Notes: generated by a model from the letters alone, not told the origin. A stretch of 64,000 bases of DNA from Methanolobus psychrotolerans (GCF_002243045.1 NZ_MBKP01000004.1:62001-126000), one strand, 5' to 3'; positions 35,165-46,470 are shown, numbered from the stretch's first letter. Numbers and translations: made by a program.

Positions 35165-36286
35165 ATGAGTTCAAGTATCACCGGGACAATTAAAGAAGTT
35201 CCAAAAACAGCAGAAGTACCTTCTCAATATCTGGAAGATGTAGCCCGCAAGGCCACAAGAACAGAAAGGGTGCTCTATCCTATATCTGCCATAGTCGGGC
35301 AGGAAAAAATGCTCAGGGCACTTATACTGAACACTATCAATCCTTCAATTGGTGGTGTACTTATACGTGGGCAGAAAGGTACGGCCAAGTCAACAGCAGT
35401 CAGAGGTCTGGCAGAGATATTGCCAGAGATCGAGGTTGTAGAGGGTTGCAAGTTCAACTGTGACCCGAAAGATTCTGAGAATTTCTGCTGGGAATGTATA
35501 GAGAAGAAAAGAAAAGGCATGCTTCATGTCAATAAGCGCCAGATGAAGGTTGTTGATCTTCCAGTGGGTGCTACTGAAGACCGCGTTGTCGGCAGTCTGG
35601 ATATTGAAAAAGCTGTGCGCCAGGGTGTTCAGGCATTTGATCCTGGTATTCTTGCCCAGGCAAACCGTGGTATCCTTTACGTTGATGAGATCAACCTGCT
35701 GGATGATTTTGTCGTTGATGCACTTCTCGATGCTGCAGCCATGAACGTCAACACTGTTGAGCGTGAAGGTGTGAGTGTCAGCCACCCTGCTAATTTCATC
35801 ATTGTTGGTAGCATGAACCCTGAAGAAGGAGAGCTTCGTCCTCAACTGCTTGACAGGATAGCATTACAGGTGGAGGTCACAGGTATCTATGATGTTGAAC
35901 AGCGTATTGAGATTGTAGAGAGGCGAAACAGGTTCAATGACGAACCCAAACAGTTCATACGTGAATTTGAAGCTGAGCAGGAAAAGCTGCGTTCAAAGAT
36001 AGTAAAGGCTATTCATGTGCTTCCAAGAGTAACCACAACCAGAGACAATCTGCGGACGATCGCAGAGATATGTATAGCTTTTAATGTGGACGGGCACCGT
36101 GCAGACATCATGATAGAGCGCGCAGCCCGCACAAATGCGGCTTATGAGGGCAGGGAACGCATAACCAATGATGACATCATTGAGTCATCAGAGATGGTCC
36201 TGCCGCACAGGATGCGCAAGAAGCCATTTGAAGAAGAAGAGTTCAGCGTAGACCAGCTAAGGGCAGTTGTCGACGGAAAGGTATGA
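35165..36286 (+). CDS. ChlI/BchI-type AAA chelatase subunit
   Basis: A 373-residue AAA protein of the magnesium/cobalt chelatase family. Walker A is GQKGTAKST near residue 66, Walker B is [10 protein letters not shown] near residue 175, and the sensor [17 protein letters not shown] follows. A four-cysteine insert lies at residues 98-118 (CKFNC then CWEC), as in the cobaltochelatase-linked group. It works with the VWA protein encoded immediately downstream. No CobN/ChlH-type large subunit is in the window, so the metal and tetrapyrrole (cobalt for B12, nickel for F430, or other) stay open. Confidence 0.88.
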   Translation: MSSSITGTIKEVPKTAEVPSQYLEDVARKATRTERVLYPISAIVGQEKMLRALILNTINPSIGGVLIRGQKGTAKSTAVRGLAEILPEIEVVEGCKFNCDPKDSENFCWECIEKKRKGMLHVNKRQMKVVDLPVGATEDRVVGSLDIEKAVRQGVQAFDPGILAQANRGILYVDEINLLDDFVVDALLDAAAMNVNTVEREGVSVSHPANFIIVGSMNPEEGELRPQLLDRIALQVEVTGIYDVEQRIEIVERRNRFNDEPKQFIREFEAEQEKLRSKIVKAIHVLPRVTTTRDNLRTIAEICIAFNVDGHRADIMIERAARTNAAYEGRERITNDDIIESSEMVLPHRMRKKPFEEEEFSVDQLRAVVDGKV

Positions 36287-36299
36287 GCGGGGTGCGGGA

Positions 36300-37901
36300 A
36301 TGAGCGAGATCGAACTTGTTCAGCGCCTGCGCAGGAATCTTCCTCGCAATTACGGTATAAAAGTGATGCACATAGGTGTTCCTGTGCTCGGGTTGCGTAT
36401 CCCCAGAAACTCGGTATCTGAATTCTCAAAGGATGACACTGAGATCCTGTATGATAACCTGTATTCTAATATGGAGCAGATAAGGCCTGATGAGGTAGAG
36501 AACATTTACATTGTTGCTGATTCAGACCATATAGTAATGGAACCTGCTGTTTTCTTCAAACCTTTGATCGGTGTATCCGATTCGGCAGTTGTAGCAGTTT
36601 TCAAAAGTTCACAGGATAATATACCATCAGATGACACTCTTGTACTGCCGGCAGATGTTGCAGAGCCGGATATTTCTTTAGTGTCTAATGTAATTCCGGA
36701 AGATACTTTTGCTCAGGTTCCAAAAAAAGATATTGATAACGATCTATCTGAAAAGTCTGTTTTTTCAGGAATGTTGGAGCATGAAGGGAATGCTACTGTC
36801 AACGATACTGATGAAGAGTTTGAAGAGTTTTCATTTGAAGTGCCACCTCCTGCATCGGATGTTATATTTGAAGAGCATGCTTTAAAGGCTTCATCTCCCG
36901 TTTGTCTTTATGAATCTGAAGTCCTTGTGGAGCTGACGCCTAAGGAATACGTACCTATTCTCTGTCATGATGACCTGGAAGCAGAATTTAAAAATGAATC
37001 TGGCGTTACCAGCAAGAGGTCTGGCTCTGAGAAAATGTTTGAAGACCTGAAAGATGACAAAACAGTTGGCAAGATACTCAATGACTTTGCCCGCAATTCT
37101 CAGAATAAAAGACTTGCAACAGGCAGGTTAAAATCAGGAAGGCGTGCTGAGGTCCTTACCAAAAGCAAACGTGGGCGTTATGTGAGATACAGGATGCCCG
37201 GTGAAAAGATCACAGACATTGCCATTGCTCCTACGGTCCGTGCAGCAGCGCACCATGCAAAGGACGGGAAGATCGAGATAAAAAAGAGCGATATCCGGGA
37301 AAAGGTAAGAAGGAGGCGTATCTCCAGCCTGATAAATATCGTTTTTGATACTTCAGGCTCCATGGATGAGCAGGAAAAGGTACAGATAACAACCAGTGTG
37401 GTTCTTGCACTCCTGAAGGATGCATATCAACGCAGGGACAGGGTTTCGCTTGTAACATACAGTGGGCGCAGCGGTGAACTGGTCCTTCCATTCACATCAT
37501 CAGTGGAAGCTGCAAAGCGTTATCTTGAGAAGGTGCCTTTTGGTGGCACAACTCCAATGGCTTCAGGACTGCTGAGGGGAATGGATACTCTTGTCAGGGA
37601 AGTGAAAAAAGAGCCATCTGCCGTTCCAATCATGATACTTGTCACCGACGGGACTGCAAACTCTCCTCTTCATCTTGGGGGCAATATAAGGCGAGAGGTG
37701 ATACAGATCTGCAAACAGATAGCTTCCAATCATGTCAACATCCTTGTGGTTGATATAAGTGATACCGGCTCCAGGCTTGCTAAGGAAGTTGCCATGCAAA
37801 GCAATGGAAGTTACTATCATCCAAAATCACTGAGCAAGGAAGCCCTGTATTCTGCTATAACACAGGAACGGGACCAGAAAACAGCATTTGTTGCAGTATG
37901 A
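36300..37901 (+). CDS. ChlD-type von Willebrand A chelatase subunit
   Basis: A protein of about 533 residues. A short N-terminal domain and an acidic low-complexity linker (residues 100-230) lead to a basic segment and then a C-terminal VWA domain with intact MIDAS: DTSGSMD near residue 350, TTPMASG near 420 and VTDGTAN near 450. It pairs with the AAA subunit just upstream; ATG 36300 follows GGGGTG and starts 13 bases after that gene's stop. The AAA-like domain usual in ChlD is not evident, so it is a shortened form. Insertion of metal into a tetrapyrrole is the inferred role. Confidence 0.82.
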   Translation: MSEIELVQRLRRNLPRNYGIKVMHIGVPVLGLRIPRNSVSEFSKDDTEILYDNLYSNMEQIRPDEVENIYIVADSDHIVMEPAVFFKPLIGVSDSAVVAVFKSSQDNIPSDDTLVLPADVAEPDISLVSNVIPEDTFAQVPKKDIDNDLSEKSVFSGMLEHEGNATVNDTDEEFEEFSFEVPPPASDVIFEEHALKASSPVCLYESEVLVELTPKEYVPILCHDDLEAEFKNESGVTSKRSGSEKMFEDLKDDKTVGKILNDFARNSQNKRLATGRLKSGRRAEVLTKSKRGRYVRYRMPGEKITDIAIAPTVRAAAHHAKDGKIEIKKSDIREKVRRRRISSLINIVFDTSGSMDEQEKVQITTSVVLALLKDAYQRRDRVSLVTYSGRSGELVLPFTSSVEAAKRYLEKVPFGGTTPMASGLLRGMDTLVREVKKEPSAVPIMILVTDGTANSPLHLGGNIRREVIQICKQIASNHVNILVVDISDTGSRLAKEVAMQSNGSYYHPKSLSKEALYSAITQERDQKTAFVAV

Positions 37902-37960
37902 CCGTGGAGTTTTCCTCCAACGGTCGGTTTTTATATATTGGCAGGTAGTAAGCGGTAACT

Positions 37961-38524
37961 ATGTTAAATATACTTCGTGAATCCCTTTTGAATGCACCAA
38001 TTGTACGCAGGGGCGATTACTATTATTTTATCCATCCTATTTCAGATGGTGTTCCACAGCTTGAACCAGAGCTGCTTGAGGAGATCACATGGCATATACT
38101 GGGAATGGTGAGCAAGGACTTTGACAAAATACTTGCAATAGAAGCCATGGGTATTCCCCTTGCCACAGCGCTTTCTATGAAAACCGGTATTCCTTTCACA
38201 ATTATCAGGAAAAGGCCATATGGGCTTGAAGGTGAGGTCAGGCTTTCCCAGGAAACTGGCTACTCAAAGGGTGAACTTTACGTAAATAATGTCAGAAAAG
38301 GTGACAGGGTTCTTATCGTTGATGATGTGATAAGCACAGGTGGCACTCTTGTATCACTGATAAAGGCCTTAGAGGGTATTGGTGCTGTTATCACTGGTAC
38401 TATAGTTGTTATCGAGCGTGGTAACGGTGTTTCCAGATTAAAGGATCTGGGAATTGATGTAAAGACTCTTATCTGTATCGATGTGACTGAAAAAGGTGTT
38501 TCCATAGAGGCTGTTCATGAGTGA
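37961..38524 (+). CDS. hpt: hypoxanthine/guanine phosphoribosyltransferase
   Basis: A 187-residue enzyme for purine salvage. The PRPP loop is [13 protein letters not shown] near residue 113, and [13 protein letters not shown] plus [12 protein letters not shown] fit the archaeal Hpt group. It converts hypoxanthine or guanine with PRPP to the nucleotide. The last seven bases overlap the dph2 start, coupling the two. Confidence 0.9.
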   Translation: MLNILRESLLNAPIVRRGDYYYFIHPISDGVPQLEPELLEEITWHILGMVSKDFDKILAIEAMGIPLATALSMKTGIPFTIIRKRPYGLEGEVRLSQETGYSKGELYVNNVRKGDRVLIVDDVISTGGTLVSLIKALEGIGAVITGTIVVIERGNGVSRLKDLGIDVKTLICIDVTEKGVSIEAVHE

Positions 38525-39512
38525 GATAGAAGCATTCGATTTCCAGCTGGCTCGTATCATTTCCGTCATAAAGGATACCGGTGCAAAGGTCATAGGATTG
38601 CAGTTTCCGGAAGGTTTTAAGAGACGGTCATTGGGGATTGCCTCAGGAATAGAGTCTGAAACTGGTACCAGTGTGATCATATCGGGAAATCCTTGTTTCG
38701 GGGCATGTGATCTTGACGTTGCTTTATTGAATGATGTGGAGATTCTTTTCCATTTCGGGCATGCACACCTTGACGATAACAAGCTTTCACAAAAGGTATA
38801 TTTCATTGAGACACGGTCAGCAGTCGATGTAAAGGATGTTGTAAAGCTGGCTGTTCCTGAACTCCGGGGGCAGAAGATCGGTCTGATAACTACGGTTCAG
38901 CATGTGCATAAACTTGAAGATGCAACTTCAATTCTAAGGGAACATGGGAAAGAGTGCGTCATATGTTCAGGCGACAGCAAGATAGCATATCCGGGGCAAG
39001 TGCTGGGGTGCAATTTCTCAGCTGCAAGGGAGGAAATGTGTGACGAGTATCTATACATCGGGAGCGGTCAGTTCCATCCTCTTGGTGTTTCCTTGGCAAC
39101 AAAGAGGCGAGTCCTGATCGCAGATCCTTTTGTCAATGAACTTCGTGAGGTAGACAGTTCCAGGGTTCTCAGGCAAAGAAGTGCAGTAATTGCAAAGTCA
39201 ATTGATGCTGAAGTATTTGGTATTGTTGTGTCAACAAAGCCAGGACAGGAACGTATGGCACTGGCAGAGGAACTGAAGGAAATGGCAAAGAAGCATGGTA
39301 GGAATGCATATGTTTTCACAATGGACCTTGTGACTCCGGACCAGTTGTTACAATTCAAGGTGGATGCGTTTGTAAATACAGCATGTCCCCGACTTGCTGT
39401 GGATGAGGTTGGAAGGTTTCACGCACCAATGCTGACTCCCATGGAGTTTGAGATCGTTCTTGGTGAAAGGGAATGGGAAGACCTCATATTTGATGAGATT
39501 ACAGGTGAGTGA
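38517..39512 (+). CDS. dph2: diphthamide synthase, Dph2
   Basis: A 331-residue non-canonical radical SAM enzyme that moves the 3-amino-3-carboxypropyl group of SAM to the histidine of elongation factor 2. Its three cluster cysteines come from separate domains and are all visible: GNPCFGAC near residue 60, LGCNFSAA near 163, [11 protein letters not shown] near 287. Length is normal. It sits between hpt and a methyltransferase with short overlaps on both sides. Confidence 0.93.
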   Translation: MSEIEAFDFQLARIISVIKDTGAKVIGLQFPEGFKRRSLGIASGIESETGTSVIISGNPCFGACDLDVALLNDVEILFHFGHAHLDDNKLSQKVYFIETRSAVDVKDVVKLAVPELRGQKIGLITTVQHVHKLEDATSILREHGKECVICSGDSKIAYPGQVLGCNFSAAREEMCDEYLYIGSGQFHPLGVSLATKRRVLIADPFVNELREVDSSRVLRQRSAVIAKSIDAEVFGIVVSTKPGQERMALAEELKEMAKKHGRNAYVFTMDLVTPDQLLQFKVDAFVNTACPRLAVDEVGRFHAPMLTPMEFEIVLGEREWEDLIFDEITGE

Positions 39513-40102
39513 ACTTGAAGCAGCGAAAGCTTGAGATCCTGCTTGAACAGGTGGAGGGTTTTGATTCTCCCAGTGTGTCTCTTGAACAGTATGCAACCCC
39601 TGCACTGCTTGCAGCCGAAATGCTGCACTTTGCTTACATGCAGGGTGACCTTGAAGGTACTGTTTTTGATCTTGGGTGCGGGACAGGGATGCTTGCTATC
39701 GGGGCAAAGTTACTGGGAGCTGAGAAAGTAGTTGGTTTTGATATTGATCGGAAGGCTCTGGAAATTGCCCGGAGGAATGCTGAAAGACTTGGGGTGGATG
39801 TTGAGTTTGTCCACAATGATGTATTTGAGGTTGAAGGGCATGCCGATACGGTTGTAATGAATCCTCCGTTTGGTGCACAGGCTAAGGGCAATGATCGACC
39901 GTTTCTTTTAAGTGCGTTGAAAACCAGTGATGTGGTATATTCCATTCATAATTGCGGGAGCCATGATTTTATTAGTAAGTTCATAGGTGATGCCAGGATT
40001 ACAGATTGGTACTCAACGGCATTTCCAATGAAACGAACATTTAAATTTCATAAGAAAGAAGTAGAAATGGTAAAGGTAGAGATCTATCGTATAGTGCGAT
40101 AA
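39509..40102 (+). CDS. METTL5-like N6-adenine RNA methyltransferase
   Basis: A 197-residue class I methyltransferase. The SAM loop is [14 protein letters not shown] near residue 53, the ribose acid strand VVGFDID near 76, and the amino-methylating catalytic motif NPPFG near residue 117. The group (COG2263) contains METTL5, which methylates an adenine of small-subunit rRNA. The start is GTG 39509 behind AGGTGA and overlaps dph2 by four bases, so it belongs to the hpt-dph2 operon. Confidence 0.85.
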   Translation: MNLKQRKLEILLEQVEGFDSPSVSLEQYATPALLAAEMLHFAYMQGDLEGTVFDLGCGTGMLAIGAKLLGAEKVVGFDIDRKALEIARRNAERLGVDVEFVHNDVFEVEGHADTVVMNPPFGAQAKGNDRPFLLSALKTSDVVYSIHNCGSHDFISKFIGDARITDWYSTAFPMKRTFKFHKKEVEMVKVEIYRIVR

Positions 40103-40160
40103 CACTTTAAGATATGTGGTTCTTACTTGAAATTGAAAAATATCATGGATTTTGTGCACT

Positions 40161-40170
40161 TTTATATATT
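40161..40170 (+). promoter_or_regulatory. TATA box upstream of csl4
   Basis: TTTATATATT predicts transcription starting near 40188-40195. That is about 130 bases ahead of the first ordinary start codon of the csl4 frame, leaving an open leader that continues the protein's acidic and basic composition. Confidence 0.45.
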
Positions 40171-40322
40171 GATTTCAGATTATAAGAGGGATTCTTATTA
40201 GGATTAGAAATAGACGAAAGACTTCACGTAGGAAGATCAAATCATCCAATTCCGCAGACCAGCAGGTTGGCGAAGAAGAGGTTCCTGTAAAAGGGCCGGA
40301 AGCAACAGGTGCACCAAAAAAG

Positions 40323-41012
40323 GTGGCAGCGGATTCCGCTGAAGCTGAAAAGGAACCGGTCCAAAGCAGTGAAGCAGGAAAAAAGAATATAAAGCCCAAA
40401 AAAGGGTCTACTGGAGAAGATGACATGGATACAGAAGATGACGTTAACCCAGAAGAAAGCGTTTTTGTAATGCCCGGTGATTTTGTAGGTACTACGGAAG
40501 AATTCAGGGCAGGTAATGGAACCTATGTCAACGTGGCAGACATCCATTCACTAGGTACCGGGTATGTGAACATTGACAGGAAATCAAGAACAATATCCAT
40601 TGTTTCACAGACAAGTACTCCTCCCCAGATAAATGAAGGCGATATCGTCGTTGGAAGTGTTGTCAATATGCGCGATTCTGTTGTGTTGGTGGAGATTGGA
40701 GCTATTAAAGGTAAAGGTGAGCGTGAGTTCCAGACCAATGGGGCAGCAGCTATTCACGTTTCCAATGTGAGGGATTCCTATGTCAAGAACCTTGGCCAGG
40801 AGTTTTCCCTTTCAGACGTTGTAAAGGCAAAGGTCATTAATACACAGAACATGCGTCTGAGTACTGACGGTAAGTCCCTTGGCGTTATGAAGGCTTATTG
40901 TTCAAAATGCAGGTCTGGTCTTGTAATGGACAACGACAGGTTAAAATGTCCGGAATGTGGCCGCATAGAGAGAAGAAAGATTTCTTCGGACTATGGAACA
41001 GGAATTATCTGA
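40323..41012 (+). CDS. csl4: exosome RNA-binding subunit Csl4
   Basis: The core begins SVFVMPGDFVGTTEEF, followed by an S1 domain (GDIVVGSVVNMRDSVVLVEI) and a C-terminal zinc ribbon (C-SK-C near the end, then CPEC). Csl4 caps the archaeal exosome and recruits DnaG. Start uncertain: GTG 40323 is the first ordinary start codon; ATG 40424, eight bases behind GGAG, would give a short protein beginning at the core; yet the frame is open upstream to a TGA at 40170-40172 with Lys/Arg- then Glu-rich codons, which suggests a longer N-terminus using a rare start such as ATT 40197. Confidence 0.85.
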   Translation: MAADSAEAEKEPVQSSEAGKKNIKPKKGSTGEDDMDTEDDVNPEESVFVMPGDFVGTTEEFRAGNGTYVNVADIHSLGTGYVNIDRKSRTISIVSQTSTPPQINEGDIVVGSVVNMRDSVVLVEIGAIKGKGEREFQTNGAAAIHVSNVRDSYVKNLGQEFSLSDVVKAKVINTQNMRLSTDGKSLGVMKAYCSKCRSGLVMDNDRLKCPECGRIERRKISSDYGTGII

Positions 41013-41042
41013 AAATGGCGTATATTTTAGGGTGAGATTAAG

Positions 41043-41321
41043 ATGGAATTGAAGATAATTGATAAAACTGATGATGAGATGCACCTTGAGATCATAGGCG
41101 AGAATCACACTCTTCTCAACATGCTCAAGTCGGCTCTGCTCGATGACAAAAGGGTTCAGATAGCAACATATGACATGAAACACGTATCAATAAGTGATCC
41201 TATACTTTTTGTGAAAACAGACGGTACAGATCCTATTGATGTTGTGAAGGATGCTGCAGGCAGTATGATCTCCCAGTGTGACGAATTCATGTCAGTTTTC
41301 AGGACAGCTATAGATATCTGA
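41043..41321 (+). CDS. rpoL: DNA-directed RNA polymerase subunit L
   Basis: A 92-residue alpha-like assembly subunit. The fold marks are MHLEIIGENHTLLNMLKSALL and the polar segment DPILFVKTDG. RpoL pairs with RpoD to nucleate the archaeal polymerase. It lies 30 bases after csl4 behind GGTGAG, so exosome cap and polymerase subunit are cotranscribed, a known archaeal arrangement. Confidence 0.94.
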   Translation: MELKIIDKTDDEMHLEIIGENHTLLNMLKSALLDDKRVQIATYDMKHVSISDPILFVKTDGTDPIDVVKDAAGSMISQCDEFMSVFRTAIDI

Positions 41322-41436
41322 GTAGTCTGAATTAGCACTTTATGGTGCTTTTTTTCTTTTGTTTTTCGTTCTTTGTCCAACCAGAGCTATGATTTAGTGA
41401 CAACATATTAAACTAATTTTCGATGAACATTTTTAA

Positions 41437-42648
<1,212 letters not shown>

Positions 42649-42788
42649 ACTGTCTTTTCTATATACTTTATTTTCCTTTCTTTTTTGCCGGTTTCAACTC
42701 GCCTTTCTAAATAAGTAAAGTATATCGCTAAGATGAATGTTCTTAGTTATGATCTGATCTCTTGATAGTGCAAGTACGGAGCTGAAGT

Positions 42789-43706
42789 ATGGGTGAGAAT
42801 TCTTCACGTAAGAGCCTGATGAATGTTAAGTCAAAGTTGGTGCACAAGTTGCTGAACAAAGTCTTCCTGTTCTTTGTATTCATGATAATTGTTGCACTTG
42901 TATTCATTCACGTAGCTGAAACGCAAATAATACAAGTTCCTGTTGTTTTTACAGAGTCTCTGAGTGCACTGGTCACTATTTTTATGTCATATGCTCTTGC
43001 AACACTTTTCATAAAACTCACCGTTAATCATATCCTTGATCACTTTAAGGGTCTGGGGCATATTGAGGAACGAATACTCATTGGCAAGATGTACCTTGCT
43101 TTTGTATATCTTCTTGCGACCCTGGTAATTTTCTGGCAGTTTAATATCACCATACAGAATATAGCTATCTTCCTTGGATTGATGACCACAGGATTTGCTT
43201 TTGCTATAAGGGATGTGATCCTTTCCTATTTCATATGGTTTATTCTGCTTACCAAAAAACCCTTCAAGATTGGTGATTACATTAGGGTGGGAGAGGATGG
43301 TGACATGGAAGGACTGGTAAAGCATATCGGCCTGTTCTATGTGGTAGTTGACCCGACACCCGATAGTTACGAGGATTATTTCAAGATACCAAACAAGACT
43401 TTCCTTGAGAAACCCATCAAGAATTATGGCAGGGATAAGTTCAGGAATGAGTTTGAAATGTATTTTGATATGGATGACCTCCCGTCTGATCTTGCTTCAA
43501 AGATCGAGATCCTGAAAGAGAAAGTATGGAACAGTATCGATGTTGATGTAAGTTTCTTCCTGGGCTCTGACCGTGACGGCGTGAAGGTCACTGTTTATTA
43601 CAAGTCAACTTTTGAGCGTCGTGAGCAGATCCGGCACCAGCTAACGGTCATGATGCTCAGTGAGTTGAAGATGGGAAATGCCAATGAACTTCCTTCTATG
43701 ACTTAA
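42789..43706 (+). CDS. MscS-type mechanosensitive channel, copy 1
   Basis: A 305-residue protein with four N-terminal helices and the MscS pore/beta domain: the helix NIAIFLGLMTTGFAFAIRDVI followed by KPFKIGDYIRV. The C-terminal vestibule domain is present but short. Such channels release solutes on hypo-osmotic shock. The gene stands alone between SepCysS and a J-domain gene. A second member is at 55424-56395. Confidence 0.85.
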   Translation: MGENSSRKSLMNVKSKLVHKLLNKVFLFFVFMIIVALVFIHVAETQIIQVPVVFTESLSALVTIFMSYALATLFIKLTVNHILDHFKGLGHIEERILIGKMYLAFVYLLATLVIFWQFNITIQNIAIFLGLMTTGFAFAIRDVILSYFIWFILLTKKPFKIGDYIRVGEDGDMEGLVKHIGLFYVVVDPTPDSYEDYFKIPNKTFLEKPIKNYGRDKFRNEFEMYFDMDDLPSDLASKIEILKEKVWNSIDVDVSFFLGSDRDGVKVTVYYKSTFERREQIRHQLTVMMLSELKMGNANELPSMT

Positions 43707-43800
43707 TCCTCCCCTCAAAAGAGATTCTGGATTGTGCATATGGTTATATAAATGAGCATAGTACTAGTGAAGTCTTCAAAAACGAAAATGAGTGAATAAA

Positions 43801-44334
43801 ATGCTTAAAATAAAAGGACATGACATTGGTTCAGTAGTTGTTAAGGGCGCTAGTAACAGAAGAGCCATACAATTTCAGAATAACATTATTACGATCCTAA
43901 AAAAGATTGGTGTTAACGAAAATGATATTGATATCCCTCTTGAGCGCCTGTCAATGAAAAAAGTAAAAGCTTCTGCAACCTGGTGGATATCAGATCATCG
44001 CATGCATTACAGCCACAACATGCAAAAAAATTATGTAGAGAATCTCTATGTCCTATCCAGGGTAATTGAGATTGAAGCAAACCGGGTTCTTTCAGAGGAC
44101 ATCACACTATCTGAGTTCATTTTAGAGTTCAAAGAGGATTCTGATATTTATGATAAACGCCAAGAGGCGCGAGAATTCTTTGGCTGTGATCACGATGAGA
44201 CTGATTTTGAGCTCATTAATAAAAAATATAAGCTCATGTCAAAAGAATTGCATCCGGATATGCCAACCGGGGACACTGAGAAATTCAAGCAGCTAAATGT
44301 CGCACATAAGATCCTGAAGAGGGAGCTGACATAA
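43801..44334 (+). CDS. J-domain protein with unknown N-terminal domain
   Basis: About 177 residues. The C-terminal 60 residues are a J domain: FFGCDHDETDFELINKKYK, then the HPD motif in KELHPDMPTGD, and FKQLNVAHKIL. The N-terminal 110 residues are unlike DnaJ and carry a Trp-Trp pair (TWWISDHRMHYSH). J domains stimulate DnaK-type ATPases; no DnaK gene is in the window. A GTG nine bases upstream is an alternative start. Confidence 0.8.
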   Translation: MLKIKGHDIGSVVVKGASNRRAIQFQNNIITILKKIGVNENDIDIPLERLSMKKVKASATWWISDHRMHYSHNMQKNYVENLYVLSRVIEIEANRVLSEDITLSEFILEFKEDSDIYDKRQEAREFFGCDHDETDFELINKKYKLMSKELHPDMPTGDTEKFKQLNVAHKILKRELT

Positions 44335-44440
44335 GATCAGTTTCAACTTACCAGTTTTTGCCTGTAAGTCCTGGAATACACTCCGTTCTAATCGCGAAAA
44401 AGACAGGAATACTCTTCATTTGAGTATTCCAATCTCATCC

Positions 44441-45175
44441 CTATTCTTGATCGAAATAGTCAACAGTTGATGATACTGAACTGACTATTACTGTAGAATT
44501 ATTCCTGATAACGTACTCGCTCAGCCCGACATCACTGTCGGGATCTCCCCAATCGTATGTGTATCCCAGTCTGCTCCACGGGTACTGATCATAGGTGGTA
44601 TTTTTAAGGGAATTGAACCATTCTGCATGTTCCTGTGAGACGTTCTCATAAAATTCAAGTTGGGACTGAGTATCTGTGATCTCAGGATCAGGAGATGGTC
44701 TGAAAAGGTCATCCGGTCTGACCCACATTTCTACAAAATACTCATTCCCGTCCTCATAAGGAAGGCCGATGAGCTGTTCCAGTCTGAGTGTTAGATCATC
44801 ATCCTGGATATCATTTTGCTCAACGAAGTCTTTCAACTCAGGAATGACCATCACCCATGTGTCTCCCCACCATGTGGACACGTTTGAATTGACAGTGTAG
44901 CTCTCAGGATACTTGGTCCATGTGACAACAAGGACATATTTGTCACCGGACTCTTCCATCCATTGAAGTTCAGTATTAGACTCGATTATCGGGGACAGTT
45001 CTGTGTATATCTCATCCTCTTCAGCTACGATTGCATCTTTTATTGCAGTCCTGTACATTAGTTCAAGGTCTGTTATTTCAGATGGGAATGTATCCTGATA
45101 ATCATCAAGAGCACATCCTGCAGATAGTATAGCCAGCAGATATGGATAATACTAACAATAAATTGTATTTTTCAT
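44441..45175 (-). CDS. lipoprotein with in-frame TAG in the signal peptide
   Basis: The soluble part (ATG at 45056-45058 onward, 205 residues) is acidic, Trp-rich and unlike any family I know. Upstream in the same frame lies a textbook lipobox LLAILSAGC, and further a start ATG 45173-45175 with AAAGGA eight bases ahead and K2. Between them, codon 8 is TAG (45152-45154). Read through, the signal peptide is 20 residues with Cys21 as the lipid site. In pyrrolysine-using Methanosarcinaceae the TAG may be decoded as pyrrolysine; alternatively a pair of frameshifts or decay explains it, since another frame reads LLLVLSIS. Gene follows the TPR lipoprotein gene by 83 bases. Confidence 0.6.
45152..45154 (-). 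other. in-frame amber codon inside lipoprotein leader
   Basis: TAG at codon 8 of the frame that joins the ribosome binding site and ATG to the lipobox. No ATG, GTG or TTG lies between it and the lipobox, so without readthrough the signal peptide cannot be made. Confidence 0.6.
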
Positions 45176-45258
45176 TTATTTTTCCTTTGTTTTTCTTTTA
45201 TGGTATTGGTCTGCGTTCGTTAATCGAGTCTCTAATGAATGCTTATGATCGTTTTAGC

Positions 45259-46470
45259 CTAAGAGCTAAGTTCTCCTGCTTTTTTATAGCATTCATTTGC
45301 TTCATCGGACCTGCCAAGTTCGTTAAGAGTATCTCCTTTTCCTTCCCATGCACCGGCATATTCCGGATCGATCTCTATTGCATTATCGTAACATTGGATT
45401 GCCTCGTCATATCTACCAAGTTTGTAGAGTGCATACCCTTTTTCTTTCCATGCAGAGGCAAATTCCGGATAGATCTCTATTACTTTATCGTAGCATTCTA
45501 TTGCTTCATCATATCTTTCAAGTATACCAAGCATATACCCTTTATTTCCACATGCATAGGCATCTTCCGAATTAATTTCTATTGCTTTATCAAAGTGGTT
45601 GATGGCTTCATCATATCTCTCGAGTTTGTAAAGTGCATATCCTTTTCCTATCCATGCATAGGCAAATTCTGGATAGAGTTCTATTGCTTTGTCATAGTAT
45701 TGGATTGCTTCATCATATCTTTCGAGTTCAATAAGTGCATCTCCTTTTCCTTCCCATGCATAAGCATCTCCCAGGTTGAGCTCTATTGCTTTCTCATAGG
45801 ATTCTATTGCTTCGTCATATCTGCCGAGTTCAATAAGTGCATATCCTTTTCCTATCCACGCAAAAGCAAATTCCGGATTGAGCTCTATTGCCTTCTCATA
45901 GCATTCGAGTGACTCGTTGTTCTTGTTTTCGAGGTATGAATAAGATACTCCTTTGTTATACCATGGCTCATAATTATCCGGGTCAGAGTTTACCCTTTTG
46001 TCAGAATATTCTATTGCCTTCTCAAAGTATTCTGATGATTCATTATACCCGTAATTATAATACAGGACCATTCCTTTTCCTTCCCATGCTTCATCAAATT
46101 CCGGATCGATCTCTATTGCTTTGTCGTAGCATGCGTCTGCTTCGTCATAATTATAAAGTTCGAGAAAAGAGTCGCCTTTGTAAACCCATGCATCCATGTT
46201 CTCGGGCTCTATCTCTATTACTTTATTGTAACATTCGATTGCTTCATCATACCTGTTAAGTGCGTAGAGGGATTCTCCTTTATAGTTCTGGGCATCGGTA
46301 TAGTATGGATCATCTGCCTGTATGCTATCCGCCGATGCAATTGCTTCCTCATACATGCTTGCCTTGTAAAGTTCACCCGTGTTTGGAACCTGCTGTTCCT
46401 CTTCGATGCATCCGGCAGAAAAACCCGCTATCAATAAAATGATCAAAATAAATGTTTTTACTAATTTCAT
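45259..46470 (-). CDS. TPR-repeat lipoprotein
   Basis: A 403-residue exported protein. The leader MKLVKTFILIILLIAGFSAGC ends in a lipobox at Cys21. The rest is about ten tetratricopeptide repeats with the frequent pattern ALYKLERYDEAI and KAIELYPEFAYAW; neighbouring repeats are almost identical, so the array grew by recent duplication. TPRs form a protein-binding superhelix on the outside of the cell. The neighbouring 44441-45175 lipoprotein is a candidate partner. Confidence 0.9.
   Translation of the reverse strand: MKLVKTFILIILLIAGFSAGCIEEEQQVPNTGELYKASMYEEAIASADSIQADDPYYTDAQNYKGESLYALNRYDEAIECYNKVIEIEPENMDAWVYKGDSFLELYNYDEADACYDKAIEIDPEFDEAWEGKGMVLYYNYGYNESSEYFEKAIEYSDKRVNSDPDNYEPWYNKGVSYSYLENKNNESLECYEKAIELNPEFAFAWIGKGYALIELGRYDEAIESYEKAIELNLGDAYAWEGKGDALIELERYDEAIQYYDKAIELYPEFAYAWIGKGYALYKLERYDEAINHFDKAIEINSEDAYACGNKGYMLGILERYDEAIECYDKVIEIYPEFASAWKEKGYALYKLGRYDEAIQCYDNAIEIDPEYAGAWEGKGDTLNELGRSDEANECYKKAGELSS

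Noticed and set aside
45142-45912. Plus-strand frame of 256 codons with striking internal repeats
   Set aside because: The periodicity is the antisense image of the TPR lipoprotein's repeated DNA; no family or start signal.
45259-46470. Regular repeats that could suggest a CRISPR or minisatellite
   Set aside because: The 102-base period encodes 34-residue TPR units on the minus strand; there are no unique spacers.
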